Source: JAFEDN01 sp963697455 (GTDB taxonomy: Bacteria; Pseudomonadota; Gammaproteobacteria; Coxiellales; Coxiellaceae). From it: DNA of 64,000 nt. Both the position numbers and the translations under genes were made by a program. Under the pieces are notes generated by a model, which searched no databases, had not been told where the DNA came from, and was given only the letters and a program-made list of their open reading frames with translations. Numbering within the stretch: the stretch's first letter is position 1; every line of letters begins with the position of its first letter. Of the stretch, positions 55,801 to 64,000 are shown in pieces. Location of the stretch: NCBI GenBank assembly GCA_963697455.1, contig CAVOOI010000034.1:1-64000 (forward strand), written 5' to 3'.

Positions 55801-57402
55801 ATGAGCAGTACAGCATTACATAGCGGCTATCCACATCCTCGCACTTTGGGCGCTTGGATAAAACGCTGGGTATTTACTACCAATCATAAAGATATCGGTA
55901 CGTTATATTTAGTCACGTCTTTATTTATGTTTTTTGTCGGCGGCGCCATGGCGATGCTGATCCGGATGCAGTTGTTTCATCCCGGTAGCCGCTTGTTAGA
56001 CCCGGATTTTTACAATCAAATGGTCACCATGCATGGTTTGATCATGATTTTCGGCGTGGTCATGCCGGCGTTTGTGGGCTTGGCCAACTGGCAGCTACCA
56101 TTAATGATCGGCGCGCCGGATATGGCTTTGCCGCGGTTGAATAACTGGAGTTTCTGGTTACTACCCTTTGCGTTTGCCTTATTATTCAGTACGTTGGTGA
56201 TGAGCGGGCCTGGGCCTAATTTTGGCTGGACTTTTTACGCGCCGCTGTCCACTACTTACGGGCCGCCTAGCACCGATTACATGATTTTTGCTATTCACAT
56301 TATGGGATTGTCTTCTATTCTTGGGTCCATCAATATCATCGCTACTTTATTAAATATGCGGACCAAAGGCATGAAACTAATGGACATGCCCATTTTCTGC
56401 TGGGGCTGGTTTATCACTGCGTTTCTGTTGCTGGGTATCATGCCGGTGTTAGCGGGCACGGTGACGATGATGTTAACTGACCGGCATTTCGGAACCAGTT
56501 TTTTTAATGCGGCGGGTGGCGGAGATCCATTATTATTTCAACACTTATTTTGGTTCTTTGGCCATCCTGAAGTATATGTGTTAATTCTGCCGGCGTTTGG
56601 CGTTATTTCCGAAATTATACCGACCTTCAGCCGCAAGCGCTTATTTGGCCGTTCGGTGATGATTTATGCTATCGGGATAATCGCCTTTTTATCTTATATA
56701 GTTTGGGTGCACCATATGTTTACTACCGGTGTGCCTCTCGGAGCGGAATTATTTTTTATGTACACCACGATGTTGATCGCGGTGCCCACCGGAGTAAAAG
56801 TGTTTAACTGGGTGGCGACTATGTTTCGCGGCGCTCTTACCTTTGAAACACCGATGTTGTTTGCGATAGGATTTTTATTTTTCTTTACTATCGGCGGTTT
56901 CTCAGGATTAATGTTGGCGATAGTGCCGGCGGATTTCCAATATCAGGACACTTATTTTGTAGTAGCGCATTTTCACTATGTGTTAATTGCCGGTTCAATT
57001 TTTGCCTTGATGGCGGGTATTTATTTTTGGATCCCCAAGTGGACTGGAGTCATGTATAACGAGCGCGCGGGGCAATGGCATTTTTGGTTAACGATGATAT
57101 CTTTCAATATCACATTTTTTCCGATGCACTTTTTGGGGTTGGCTGGAATGCCGCGCCGCATTCCCGATTATGCTTTGCAATTCACCGATTTTAATATGAT
57201 CGCCAGTATCGGCGCGTTTATTTTCGGATTAGCTCAATTATTGTTTTTGTACAATATTATCTACTGTATTCGCCGCAAAGGCCGCAAAGCCGGCGACAGA
57301 GTATGGGAAGGCGCACGTGGGTTGGAATGGCTGGTTCCTTCGCCCGCTCCTTATCATACTTACACTCATTCATCACATTTTGAAGGTGGAGAATCTCATT
57401 GA
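55801..57402 (+). CDS. coxA: Cytochrome c oxidase subunit I
   Basis: 533 aa, about 12 membrane helices. Ligand and pump residues in place: TTNHKDIGTLY at the N-terminus, VTMHGLIMIFG (heme a His), GHPEVYVLILPAFG near residue 254 (CuB His-Tyr crosslink pair), HHMFTTG (CuB His), and VVAHFHYVLIAG near 388 (heme His pair). The GHPEVYVL sequence marks the A-type, D/K-channel family. It reduces O2 and pumps protons at the inner membrane. The stop overlaps the ctaG start. Confidence 0.98.
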   Translation: MSSTALHSGYPHPRTLGAWIKRWVFTTNHKDIGTLYLVTSLFMFFVGGAMAMLIRMQLFHPGSRLLDPDFYNQMVTMHGLIMIFGVVMPAFVGLANWQLPLMIGAPDMALPRLNNWSFWLLPFAFALLFSTLVMSGPGPNFGWTFYAPLSTTYGPPSTDYMIFAIHIMGLSSILGSINIIATLLNMRTKGMKLMDMPIFCWGWFITAFLLLGIMPVLAGTVTMMLTDRHFGTSFFNAAGGGDPLLFQHLFWFFGHPEVYVLILPAFGVISEIIPTFSRKRLFGRSVMIYAIGIIAFLSYIVWVHHMFTTGVPLGAELFFMYTTMLIAVPTGVKVFNWVATMFRGALTFETPMLFAIGFLFFFTIGGFSGLMLAIVPADFQYQDTYFVVAHFHYVLIAGSIFALMAGIYFWIPKWTGVMYNERAGQWHFWLTMISFNITFFPMHFLGLAGMPRRIPDYALQFTDFNMIASIGAFIFGLAQLLFLYNIIYCIRRKGRKAGDRVWEGARGLEWLVPSPAPYHTYTHSSHFEGGESH

Positions 57403-57938
57403 ACGAATTAAAGCCCAAGCGGCGGATTAAACGCATCACCATTATTTTAGGTGTAGTTGCGGTGGGTATGTTTGGTTTTGCTTATTTAATGGTGCCGTTT
57501 TATAACGCGATGTGCCAGGTGCTGGGCATCAACGGGAAGCCGAATTTAGTTCCCGTGGCGCAATCACATGATGAAGATGCTTCGCGCATGCTGACCATGC
57601 AGTTTGTCACTTCGATGAATGCGAATTTAGCTTCGTTCGAATTTTATTCCAAAACTAATTCTTTGCAGTTTCATCCAGGCGATAATGAAACTGTTTTGTT
57701 TTATGCGAAAAATGATACAGATCACGAGGTCACCGTCCAAGCGATTCCCAGCGTAACCCCTGGAATTGCAGCTCAATATGTAAAAAAGACCGAATGTTTT
57801 TGTTTCACTCAACAAACGTTAGGACCTCACGAAGCTAAAATGATGCCGCTATTATTTCACATTGATAAATCGATACCAAAAGATATTAATACCTTAACCC
57901 TTTCCTACACTTTATTTACCGCTAGGAAAAAAGCCTAA
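57399..57938 (+). CDS. ctaG: Cytochrome oxidase copper chaperone Cox11
   Basis: 179 aa. TTG start overlapping the coxA stop as TTGA, with GGTGGAG upstream; coupling is likely. A single N-terminal membrane helix (ITIILGVVAVGMFGFAYLMV), then PFYNAMCQVLG with one copper Cys and KTECFCFTQQTL with the conserved CFCF pair, all in the periplasm. It delivers copper to CuB of subunit I. The operon is interrupted immediately after this gene by an opposite-strand ATPase. Confidence 0.95.
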   Translation: MNELKPKRRIKRITIILGVVAVGMFGFAYLMVPFYNAMCQVLGINGKPNLVPVAQSHDEDASRMLTMQFVTSMNANLASFEFYSKTNSLQFHPGDNETVLFYAKNDTDHEVTVQAIPSVTPGIAAQYVKKTECFCFTQQTLGPHEAKMMPLLFHIDKSIPKDINTLTLSYTLFTARKKA

Positions 57939-57948
57939 GAAACCCCCG

Positions 57949-59640
57949 TCAAGCGGGCACGGTTAATTCTGGTAATACGAAAACCTGTTTGCCACGGAAC
58001 GCTAGGCCCATTTGTAAAATATTGTGAATACCTTGCTGGTGCAATTGCGCGGCGTACTGACGTTGGATAATTTGTCGCAGTGCATCTTGAGCGGCTTGTT
58101 TCAATGAGGTTTTTTTCTCGCGCACGGTTTTAAATTCTAAAATAATGCCGAGTTGCTCTCGATCTTTAGGAATCAACATCACATCATATCGTCCATAACC
58201 GCTTTCGTAGTTAGATTTTACTTCGTGAGTTTCGCTTAAGCTGACCATCATACCCAACACAAATCCGTGATAAAATTTTTCTGGTTCATGTCCGGTGGTA
58301 TCAAAAATGCTGAGAGTTTCGATTAAGTATCGTTGCAAACGATCAGCAAATTCATCGACTCGGCTCTCAATTAAGCTTAATAAAAATTCTAAATATTGTG
58401 AGTAACCGATAGAGTCCGATAACCAACTTCGAATGATATCGCGATATAACGCGGTGATTTCTTGATTGGGAGAAGCCAGTTCACATTGGATTTTTCCATC
58501 TTTGAGTTCCGTATGGGTGGCCTTTAAATATCCGCAAAAAAACAACATGCTCCATAGCCCATCCCGATTTTTTTCTAAATCACTAAATACCAGATTTTCA
58601 TCTATCAAAGCAGTAATGGAATCGCCTTGAATAATAGTTTCTAATTCCTTCTTGATGGTTTCATCTCCGTGCGCCAACAAATGTTTTACCAGTTCGTTAC
58701 CGCTGGTGTTGGACCAGTACAGTCCGATTAAGCCTTGTGCTTGAAGGCAATTGATGACCGACCAGGGATTATAGATAGTAGAATTGCCTATTTGATAGCC
58801 GTTATACCATTGTCGAATCTTAGTATAACAATGTTTGAGATTGGCTTTCTGTAACAAACTTTCTACTTCTGTTTCAGTGAATCCGAAGTGTTCACTATAT
58901 TCAGTATTAAAAGTAGAATAAACTTTTATATTATTGACGCCCGAAAATAAACTGTCTTTGGATACGCGCAAAATGCCGGTAATGACTACTTTTTCCACGA
59001 AATTATTATCTTTTAAAGCCGAGCCGAATAATCCCCGCATGACTTGAATGATTGAGTCGTAATACCCGTGCAGATAACCAGCTTGAATAGGTGAATCGTA
59101 TTCATCAATTAATATCCAAGGCTTGATGCCGTGATGTTGATAAAGATAGTAGCATAAGTCAAATAATGCGGTTCTGATGTGGGCTGCAGTAGCGTCTTCT
59201 TTGAGAATGGATAGAAATGTTTTCCTCTCATCTTCAGTTAATTTAGAACTGGATAATAGATATTGATGTTCACGATATAATTGCGATAGCAGGTGGCACA
59301 AATTGGCGTAAGTTTTTTCATAGTCATGATCTTTTACATCCTTGAATGATATAAAAATAACCGGATATTTCCCTTGGTATTGCATGTATTCATCACCCAA
59401 CTCGGCAATTTTTAAGCCTTCAAATAAATGTTGGGTAGTACGACTATAAATTTCAGCAGCGAGAAAGCAACGCAACATAGATAAATTTAAAGTCTTACCA
59501 AATCGCCGCGGACGGGTAATCACGGTCACCTTGACTCCCGGATTATCGAAGACTTCTTTGATAAACAGAGTTTTATCAACAAAATCTAATCGCTTATCCA
59601 CCATTTCCGCAAAATCAGAACCTCCAATCGGCCAACGCAT
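57949..59640 (-). CDS. AAA-ATPase-like / DUF1703 PD-(D/E)XK protein inserted in the cox operon
   Basis: 563 aa. N-terminal IGGSDFAEMVDKRLDFVDKT and Walker A-like RPRRFGKTLNLSML near residue 42; Walker B ILIDEYDSPIQAGY near 175. The C-terminal DUF1703 nuclease-like core has GYGRYDVMLIPKDREQ and GIILEFKTVREKK (D...E-x-K). This family is common in bacteria with many duplicated copies; function unknown. It lies antisense between ctaG and coxC, which are normally adjacent, so it is an insertion. Its stop is 11 bp after the ctaG stop; AAAGGAG lies 6 bases before ATG. Confidence 0.9.
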   Translation of the reverse strand: MRWPIGGSDFAEMVDKRLDFVDKTLFIKEVFDNPGVKVTVITRPRRFGKTLNLSMLRCFLAAEIYSRTTQHLFEGLKIAELGDEYMQYQGKYPVIFISFKDVKDHDYEKTYANLCHLLSQLYREHQYLLSSSKLTEDERKTFLSILKEDATAAHIRTALFDLCYYLYQHHGIKPWILIDEYDSPIQAGYLHGYYDSIIQVMRGLFGSALKDNNFVEKVVITGILRVSKDSLFSGVNNIKVYSTFNTEYSEHFGFTETEVESLLQKANLKHCYTKIRQWYNGYQIGNSTIYNPWSVINCLQAQGLIGLYWSNTSGNELVKHLLAHGDETIKKELETIIQGDSITALIDENLVFSDLEKNRDGLWSMLFFCGYLKATHTELKDGKIQCELASPNQEITALYRDIIRSWLSDSIGYSQYLEFLLSLIESRVDEFADRLQRYLIETLSIFDTTGHEPEKFYHGFVLGMMVSLSETHEVKSNYESGYGRYDVMLIPKDREQLGIILEFKTVREKKTSLKQAAQDALRQIIQRQYAAQLHQQGIHNILQMGLAFRGKQVFVLPELTVPA

Positions 59641-59770
59641 GACAATCTCCTTTTTATATTTGATTATATTATGCCTTATTAGATTTTGTTCCGCAACATT
59701 TCAGCAAATCAACTTTACAGTAAGTAGTATCGCGCAACGTTTCCCGAGAAAAATTTGGGCATAGCAGATA

Positions 59771-59911
59771 GCGGTATTCCCGGCCATTCGCCCATTCGCG
59801 ATAAACGTGGGTGACACGTAGCTCAGGCGTCGCGCGCACGTCGCCTGAGCGTAGTCTGGCAGGCCCCACAGCGAGGAGCTTGCGGTTATGGGCGGATGCC
59901 GGGAATACCGC
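59771..59911. repeat. 141-bp element with imperfect 23-bp terminal inverted repeats
   Basis: Left end GCGGTATTCCCGGCCATTCG and right end (reverse complement of 59889-59911, GCGGTATTCCCGGCATCCG) match but for one gap and one mismatch. Inside are GTGGG/CCCAC arms and a perfect 9-bp hairpin GCTCAGGCG/CGCCTGAGC (59821-59850). Same design as the element at 47298. It sits between the inserted ATPase gene and coxC. Confidence 0.75.
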
Positions 59912-60003
59912 GGAGTGGGTTTTAACCGTTTCAGTTATCTCAATCTTTTCTATTCCTGGTAATTTTTGCTATTATGTGTTCAATATTCACATAAGGATGG
60001 GCT

Positions 60004-60894
60004 ATGTCGTCAGATCATCACTCCGGCGGTTATTATTTACCGAATCCCAGCTATTGGCCGATTATTGGTTCCGTAGCGATTTTTTGTTTATTGGTGGGTG
60101 CGGCCAATTGGCTGCATGGCAATACCATCGGCCCGATTTTATTTACCATCGGCGCAATTATTTTAGCCATTATGCTCTTTGGCTGGTTCGGCACTGTCAT
60201 CCGCGAAACCCGCGCCGGCTTGTTGCAAGATCCACAAGTTGACCGCTCTTTCCGCTGGGGAATGGTTTGGTTTATTTTTAGTGAAGTGATGTTCTTCGCC
60301 GCTTTTTTTGGCGCCCTTTTCTATACTCGGGTTTTGTCAGTCCATTGGTTGGGCGGTCACGGCAGCAACGCTGCACAAATGACCCATTTATTGTTGTGGC
60401 CGGATTTCACCACTTCTTGGCCCTTGTATCAAACCCCTAATCCCGCTTTATTTAGGGGTCCGCAAGAAGTTATGAAAGCATGGGGCATCCCTGCCATCAA
60501 TACCGCAATTTTACTCAGCAGCGGCGTGACCATTACCATTGCGCATTGGGGAGTATTAAAAAATCGCCGGGTGCAAATGATCCTGGCCCAACTAGCTACC
60601 ATTTTATTAGGCATCACCTTCTTATGTTTGCAAATGCACGAATATCGGGAAGCCTATACCCTGCTTAATTTAAAATTATCCGCCGGCGTTTATGGCACAA
60701 CCTTTTTTATGCTGACGGGATTCCATGGCTTACATGTCACCATCGGCACGATTATGTTGATCGTGATTTTGTGGCGAATGCTCAAAGGTGATTTCAACAG
60801 CCAGGAACATTTCGGTTTTGAAGCAGCGTCTTGGTATTGGCACTTTGTGGATGTGGTGTGGCTTGGATTATTTATATTTGTCTATTGGCTGTAG
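60004..60894 (+). CDS. coxC: Cytochrome c oxidase subunit III
   Basis: 296 aa, seven membrane helices. Conserved features: RETRAGLLQDPQVDRSFRWG, FSEVMFFAAFFGALFY near residue 97 (conserved Glu), TGFHGLHVTIGT near 240, and the C-terminal ASWYWHFVDVVWLGLF. ATAAGGAT upstream. It stabilises subunit I and aids proton uptake. It now depends on its own promoter or on read-through past the inserted ATPase. Confidence 0.97.
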   Translation: MSSDHHSGGYYLPNPSYWPIIGSVAIFCLLVGAANWLHGNTIGPILFTIGAIILAIMLFGWFGTVIRETRAGLLQDPQVDRSFRWGMVWFIFSEVMFFAAFFGALFYTRVLSVHWLGGHGSNAAQMTHLLLWPDFTTSWPLYQTPNPALFRGPQEVMKAWGIPAINTAILLSSGVTITIAHWGVLKNRRVQMILAQLATILLGITFLCLQMHEYREAYTLLNLKLSAGVYGTTFFMLTGFHGLHVTIGTIMLIVILWRMLKGDFNSQEHFGFEAASWYWHFVDVVWLGLFIFVYWL

Positions 60895-60905
60895 ACCAGC
60901 AATAC

Positions 60906-61106
60906 TCAGACCCCGTGCGGATGAATCCAGCCTAGAGCATAGGCCAAAAATAAAAATGCAAATAACAGCACCGATAAACCGATCCGCCAACTGAGCGCTT
61001 TCACCATATGCATCATGTCTTTGCGATACAGTAAATAATAGAGTGCGCTGATTAAAGAATATAAGATGACCAAAAAAACCACGACCACAATAAATTTTAA
61101 AAGCAT
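60906..61106 (-). CDS. DUF2909 small twin-membrane-helix protein
   Basis: 66 aa from the ATG at 61106 with a strong site (TGGAGG, 9 bases before). Two membrane helices (LLKFIVVVVFLVILYSLISA and LSVLLFAFLFLAYALGW) linked by a basic loop (YRKDMMHMVKALSWRIG); ends IHPHGV. This fits DUF2909 proteins, found between coxC and surf1 in many proteobacteria, always antisense. Function unknown, presumably oxidase assembly. Confidence 0.88.
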   Translation of the reverse strand: MLLKFIVVVVFLVILYSLISALYYLLYRKDMMHMVKALSWRIGLSVLLFAFLFLAYALGWIHPHGV

Positions 61107-61854
61107 GCGTTTATTCCTCCATTTGGGGGCTTGGGAATTCAGTCCCGGCTTAATACCTACCTTAGCGGTAATTTTATTATTACCATTGTTGCTCTCCCTG
61201 GGTATTTGGCAATTGCACCGGGCAGTTGCCAAACAACAATTGCTGGATCAGTTTGCTTTACGTTCCAAGCAAGCGCCGCAGTCATTAACCGGAAACCAGC
61301 CCCTTTATACGCCAGTGCGAGTGACCGGACATTACGATAATAACCATCCTATTCTACTGGATAATCGTATCGTAAACCACCAAATCGGCTATGATGTACT
61401 GTTGCCATTTATTCCAACAGACGGCGGACCTGCAATATTAGTGAATATGGGCTGGATTTCTCGTGCAGAGTGTCATCCTCGCGAAGACCAAAGTTCTGCA
61501 TTGTCCTGTCAGGCTTTGGAGGACTATCTTCGCGGAAATAATCCAGACGCTATAGTCGGTTTAGTACAAACTCCCGCACATAATTTAGTGTTAGCTCATC
61601 CCAAAACTGAGGAAAGCTGGCCGTTCTTGACTGAAGATATTCGCATAAATGAATTAAGCCAGACATTAAATAGACCTTTATATCCGTTTATTTTATTATT
61701 ATCCGGGCCGGCTGGCTTCGCCCATCATTGGGAGATTGTCACCAGCGTCACCCCGGCGCGGCACCGAGGCTACGCAGTACAGTGGTTTGCTTTGGCTTTA
61801 ACTTTAATTATTTTGTATTTTGGACTAAATATCAGGAGATCAATTGACACATAA
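61105..61854 (+). CDS. SURF1 family cytochrome oxidase assembly protein
   Basis: 249 aa from the ATG at 61105; no ribosome-binding site is visible for this or for the earlier ATG at 61066, so the start is uncertain. Two membrane helices at the ends (IPTLAVILLLPLLLSLGIWQ and YAVQWFALALTLIILYFGLN) with a periplasmic domain between, including PVRVTGHYDNNHPILLDNR and VLVNMGW-like ILVNMGWISR. Helps insert heme a into subunit I. Its start codon overlaps the start codon of the divergent DUF2909 gene. Confidence 0.93.
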   Translation: MRLFLHLGAWEFSPGLIPTLAVILLLPLLLSLGIWQLHRAVAKQQLLDQFALRSKQAPQSLTGNQPLYTPVRVTGHYDNNHPILLDNRIVNHQIGYDVLLPFIPTDGGPAILVNMGWISRAECHPREDQSSALSCQALEDYLRGNNPDAIVGLVQTPAHNLVLAHPKTEESWPFLTEDIRINELSQTLNRPLYPFILLLSGPAGFAHHWEIVTSVTPARHRGYAVQWFALALTLIILYFGLNIRRSIDT

Positions 61855-62395
61855 GCAGCTTTCTCAAAGACCTTGGCAAGTCATTTCCCTGATTGGGTTA
61901 CTATTTTTAATTCCAATCATTCTGGCTGGATTATTTTATACCCATAAGACTTGGTTGCCTAAACATACGCTTAACCATGGTGAACTGATTTCACCGCCTT
62001 ACCCTATGCGCCAGCTCGCTTTAGATCCTTCCGTCCTCCATCAGCAGTGGGGATTGATGTATGTGCATTCCGGCCCTTGTGATTCCCTTTGTCAGCGATG
62101 GTTGTATAATATGCGGCAAATTCAACGGGCTTTAGGTAAAGATACCAATCGGTTGCAAAGAGTACTGCTAGACACTCAGCCTGGATCTGCCGACGTGCAA
62201 TTGCAAAAGTTACTGAAGGATAGCCAAACTTTATTCTGGAGGGCTGATCCGGTTTTACTGACGCGCAGGCCTGGACAGCCCGCGGCGTTTTATGTAATCG
62301 ATCCTTTTGGCAACATTATATTGGCATACACGGCCAGCGCCAATCCAGAGGCTATGCTTGATGATTTAAAATTTTTAATGGGACAAGTCGGATAA
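61844..62395 (+). CDS. SCO-like thioredoxin-fold oxidase assembly protein
   Basis: 183 aa with a TTG start fixed by AGGAG 5 bases upstream; it overlaps the surf1 stop. One N-terminal membrane helix (VISLIGLLFLIPIILAGLFY), then a thioredoxin-like domain with SGPCDSLCQRW: a C-x3-C as in SCO copper proteins, but without the following Pro. Later FYVIDPFGNIILAY matches the SCO fold. Likely CuA-site thiol/copper chemistry on subunit II (inference). Confidence 0.8.
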   Translation: MTHKQLSQRPWQVISLIGLLFLIPIILAGLFYTHKTWLPKHTLNHGELISPPYPMRQLALDPSVLHQQWGLMYVHSGPCDSLCQRWLYNMRQIQRALGKDTNRLQRVLLDTQPGSADVQLQKLLKDSQTLFWRADPVLLTRRPGQPAAFYVIDPFGNIILAYTASANPEAMLDDLKFLMGQVG

Positions 62396-62400
62396 AGAAG

Positions 62401-63411
62401 ATGACAAATTACCATAGATTAGCCAAAATCGCCTTAATTTTAGCAGTATTAGTGATTATGCTCGGCGCCTACACGCGTTTAACCGACGCTGGATTAGGTT
62501 GCCCGGACTGGCCTGGTTGTTACGGTCATATCATTCTGCCGAACACCCAAACGGGATTAGTCAATGCTCAGCAACACTATCCCCATCAACCCATCGTTGC
62601 CCATAAAGCTTGGACTGAAATGGTGCATCGATACTTGGCCGGGACGTTAGGAACCTTAATTTTAATTTTGGCCGTTTGGGCGATTGTTAACTGGCGGCGT
62701 GGTCAGCCACAACCGATGGTCACCCCTTTTTTACTGGTGGCCGTACTTGTTTTTCAAGCAGTATTAGGCATGTGGACAGTCACTTTAAGGCTATTGCCGC
62801 TAGTGGTAACCGGCCATCTATTGGGAGGAATGGCGATCGCCGCGCTCTTGAGCTGGATGGTTTCCGCAACCTATGTCCGGAACCAGACTGGTTATAAAAC
62901 CAGGATGGTTCCCTGGCTGACGTTAGGGCTGGTTATTCTGATCATGCAATTATTTTTAGGGGCTTGGACCAGCACGAATTATGCCGCTCTGGCGTGCGGG
63001 GCTGATTTCCCTAGTTGTTTAGGATCGATTTGGCCGCAAATGGATTGGGGTCATGCGTTTAATATATTAAGTCCGGTTGGCCCGAATTATGAAGGCGGCC
63101 GTTTAGATATGATAGCCCGCGTCACCATCCAAATGGCCCATCGTTATTGGGCGCTGATTACATTTATTTATTTAATGGTGATTGCTGTGATACTCTTGAT
63201 CGCCAAACCCTTTGCGCCATTACGCGGTTGGGCCAGCGCTTTAGTGATCTTGCTGGGTGTGCAAGTGACATTAGGTATATTAAATGTGGTTAAGTTATTA
63301 CCCTTGGCCATTGCCGTAGCGCATAATGGTGGAGCGGTTTTATTACTCATCACCGTCGTAACCCTATTACAAAGATTATCCCGATATGCAGAATCTTATT
63401 TTGTGGCGTGA
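62401..63411 (+). CDS. ctaA: Heme A synthase
   Basis: 336 aa, eight membrane helices. Conserved YTRLTDAGLGCPDWPGCYG near residue 21, HRYLAGTLG near 75 (heme His), and AHRYWALITF and IAVAHNGGAVLLL with the other His ligands in the second half. Oxidises the methyl of heme O to make heme A. Six bp after the SCO-like gene; its 3' end overlaps ctaB by 26 bp. Confidence 0.96.
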   Translation: MTNYHRLAKIALILAVLVIMLGAYTRLTDAGLGCPDWPGCYGHIILPNTQTGLVNAQQHYPHQPIVAHKAWTEMVHRYLAGTLGTLILILAVWAIVNWRRGQPQPMVTPFLLVAVLVFQAVLGMWTVTLRLLPLVVTGHLLGGMAIAALLSWMVSATYVRNQTGYKTRMVPWLTLGLVILIMQLFLGAWTSTNYAALACGADFPSCLGSIWPQMDWGHAFNILSPVGPNYEGGRLDMIARVTIQMAHRYWALITFIYLMVIAVILLIAKPFAPLRGWASALVILLGVQVTLGILNVVKLLPLAIAVAHNGGAVLLLITVVTLLQRLSRYAESYFVA

Positions 63412-64000
63412 TTACGTCGAGCTTTGCAAGCCGCGTGTGGTAGCGTTAATGACGCTAACGGCGGTGGTCGCCATGTTTTTGGCTGCGCCGCCCGGGGAAT
63501 TATCTTGGCAGGTATTAATTTTTGGTAGCATTGGCATTACTTTCGCGGCTTGTTCCGGGGGAGTCATGAACCAGCTGATCGATCGTCATATTGACGCGTT
63601 GATGGCGCGCACTAAACGGCGGCCCTTGGCTGCAGGCCGTATTCAACCCTGGAAGGCATGGATTTGGGCAGGATTATTGATGGTGATGAGCATGACCATG
63701 TTGATCACTTTAGTCAATTTCACTGCGGCATTATTGAGTTTTTTAGCGCTGATTGGTTATGCCGGCGTCTACACTTTATTTTTAAAAAGGGCCACGCCGC
63801 AAAACATTGTTATTGGCGGATTAGCTGGAGCGATGCCGCCTTTATTGGGCTGGACAGCCGTGACTGGCCATATTGAAGTGCCGGGATTATTATTAGTACT
63901 GATCATTTATACTTGGACGCCGCCACATTTTTGGGCTTTAGCCATTCACCGGTATGCTGATTACGCTAAAGTGAATATTCCCATGTTGCCGGTAACCCAT
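63386..64000 (+). CDS. ctaB: Protoheme IX farnesyltransferase (heme O synthase), partial
   Basis: 205 codons are present; the gene leaves the window at 64000. Starts MQNLILWRDYVELCKPRVVA inside the end of ctaA. The prenyltransferase signature NQLIDRHIDALMARTKRRPL (D-x3-D-x4-RT) is near residue 60, GGLAGAMPPLLGWTAVTG near 147, and WTPPHFWALAIHRYADY near 175. It adds farnesyl to heme B to give heme O, the substrate of CtaA next to it. Confidence 0.96.
   Translation, partial: MQNLILWRDYVELCKPRVVALMTLTAVVAMFLAAPPGELSWQVLIFGSIGITFAACSGGVMNQLIDRHIDALMARTKRRPLAAGRIQPWKAWIWAGLLMVMSMTMLITLVNFTAALLSFLALIGYAGVYTLFLKRATPQNIVIGGLAGAMPPLLGWTAVTGHIEVPGLLLVLIIYTWTPPHFWALAIHRYADYAKVNIPMLPVTH

Noticed and set aside
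1..64000. CRISPR array, rRNA, tmRNA, RNase P RNA or replication origin
   Set aside because: No regularly spaced direct repeats, no rRNA-like blocks and no DnaA-box cluster were seen; mnmG is present but its usual origin-side neighbours are not.

Overview
The window looks like a chromosomal segment of an intracellular gammaproteobacterium of the Legionellales (Legionella/Coxiella/Aquicella/Berkiella neighbourhood). The reasons are housekeeping genes of gammaproteobacterial type (ddl, ubiB, mnmG, hemCDXY, apaH, folA, an aa3-type cox operon) interspersed with many large proteins of eukaryote-like or unknown type: TPR and Sel1 repeats, a VWA domain, an F-box-like domain, a decayed Ser/Thr kinase, and coiled-coil/Ser-rich proteins. 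That mix is typical of genomes with a Dot/Icm secretion system, although no secretion gene lies in this window. The order-level call is inference from gene content, not from a search.

Layout. 1-3.3 kb: a decayed natural-product locus (NodU-type carbamoyltransferase and a one-module NRPS A-T-TE), both with several frameshifts. 3.3-6.7 kb: a membrane protein, ddl, tRNA-Arg(CCG), a terminator and a small secreted protein. 7-11.1 kb: a graveyard of toxin-antitoxin and accessory genes (AbiEi with broken AbiEii, lone HicB, a broken RHH antitoxin, a broken YhcG/DUF1016 nuclease). 11.4-30.2 kb: an island of large effector-like proteins, interrupted only by ubiB. 30.2-36 kb: mnmG, a small hypothetical, and two head-to-head membrane proteins of GT-C type separated by a hairpin array. 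35.9-42.4 kb: two AAA+ ATPase/PD-(D/E)XK genes (DUF234 and DUF4143 types) with unusual repeated operator-like leaders, a 484-aa orphan, and a frameshifted kinase. 42.45-47.2 kb: a tightly overlapping operon reading secreted protein-acyltransferase-hemC-hemD-hemX-hemY, with hemY truncated. 47.3-52.6 kb: a 154-bp terminal-inverted-repeat element, apaH, folA, a decayed hybrid histidine kinase and a frameshifted orphan. 53-64 kb: an aerobic respiration operon: tetraheme cytochrome c, coxB (with fused cytochrome c), coxA, ctaG, then a foreign AAA-ATPase and a TIR element, then coxC, DUF2909, surf1, SCO-like, ctaA and ctaB (running off the window).

How it works together. The right end encodes the subunits, copper insertion (Cox11, SCO-like, SURF1) and heme A synthesis (CtaB, CtaA) of one terminal oxidase; the hem operon makes the tetrapyrrole upstream of it. 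Essential genes all read through cleanly, whereas frameshifts are concentrated in accessory genes. This argues for real gene decay rather than uniform sequencing error. The most unusual signals are the repeated inverted motifs sitting at the ribosome-binding sites of the two AAA-ATPase genes (one of them also preserved next to a truncated hemY as a gene-less remnant) and the two about 150-bp elements with nested inverted repeats upstream of apaH and coxC.
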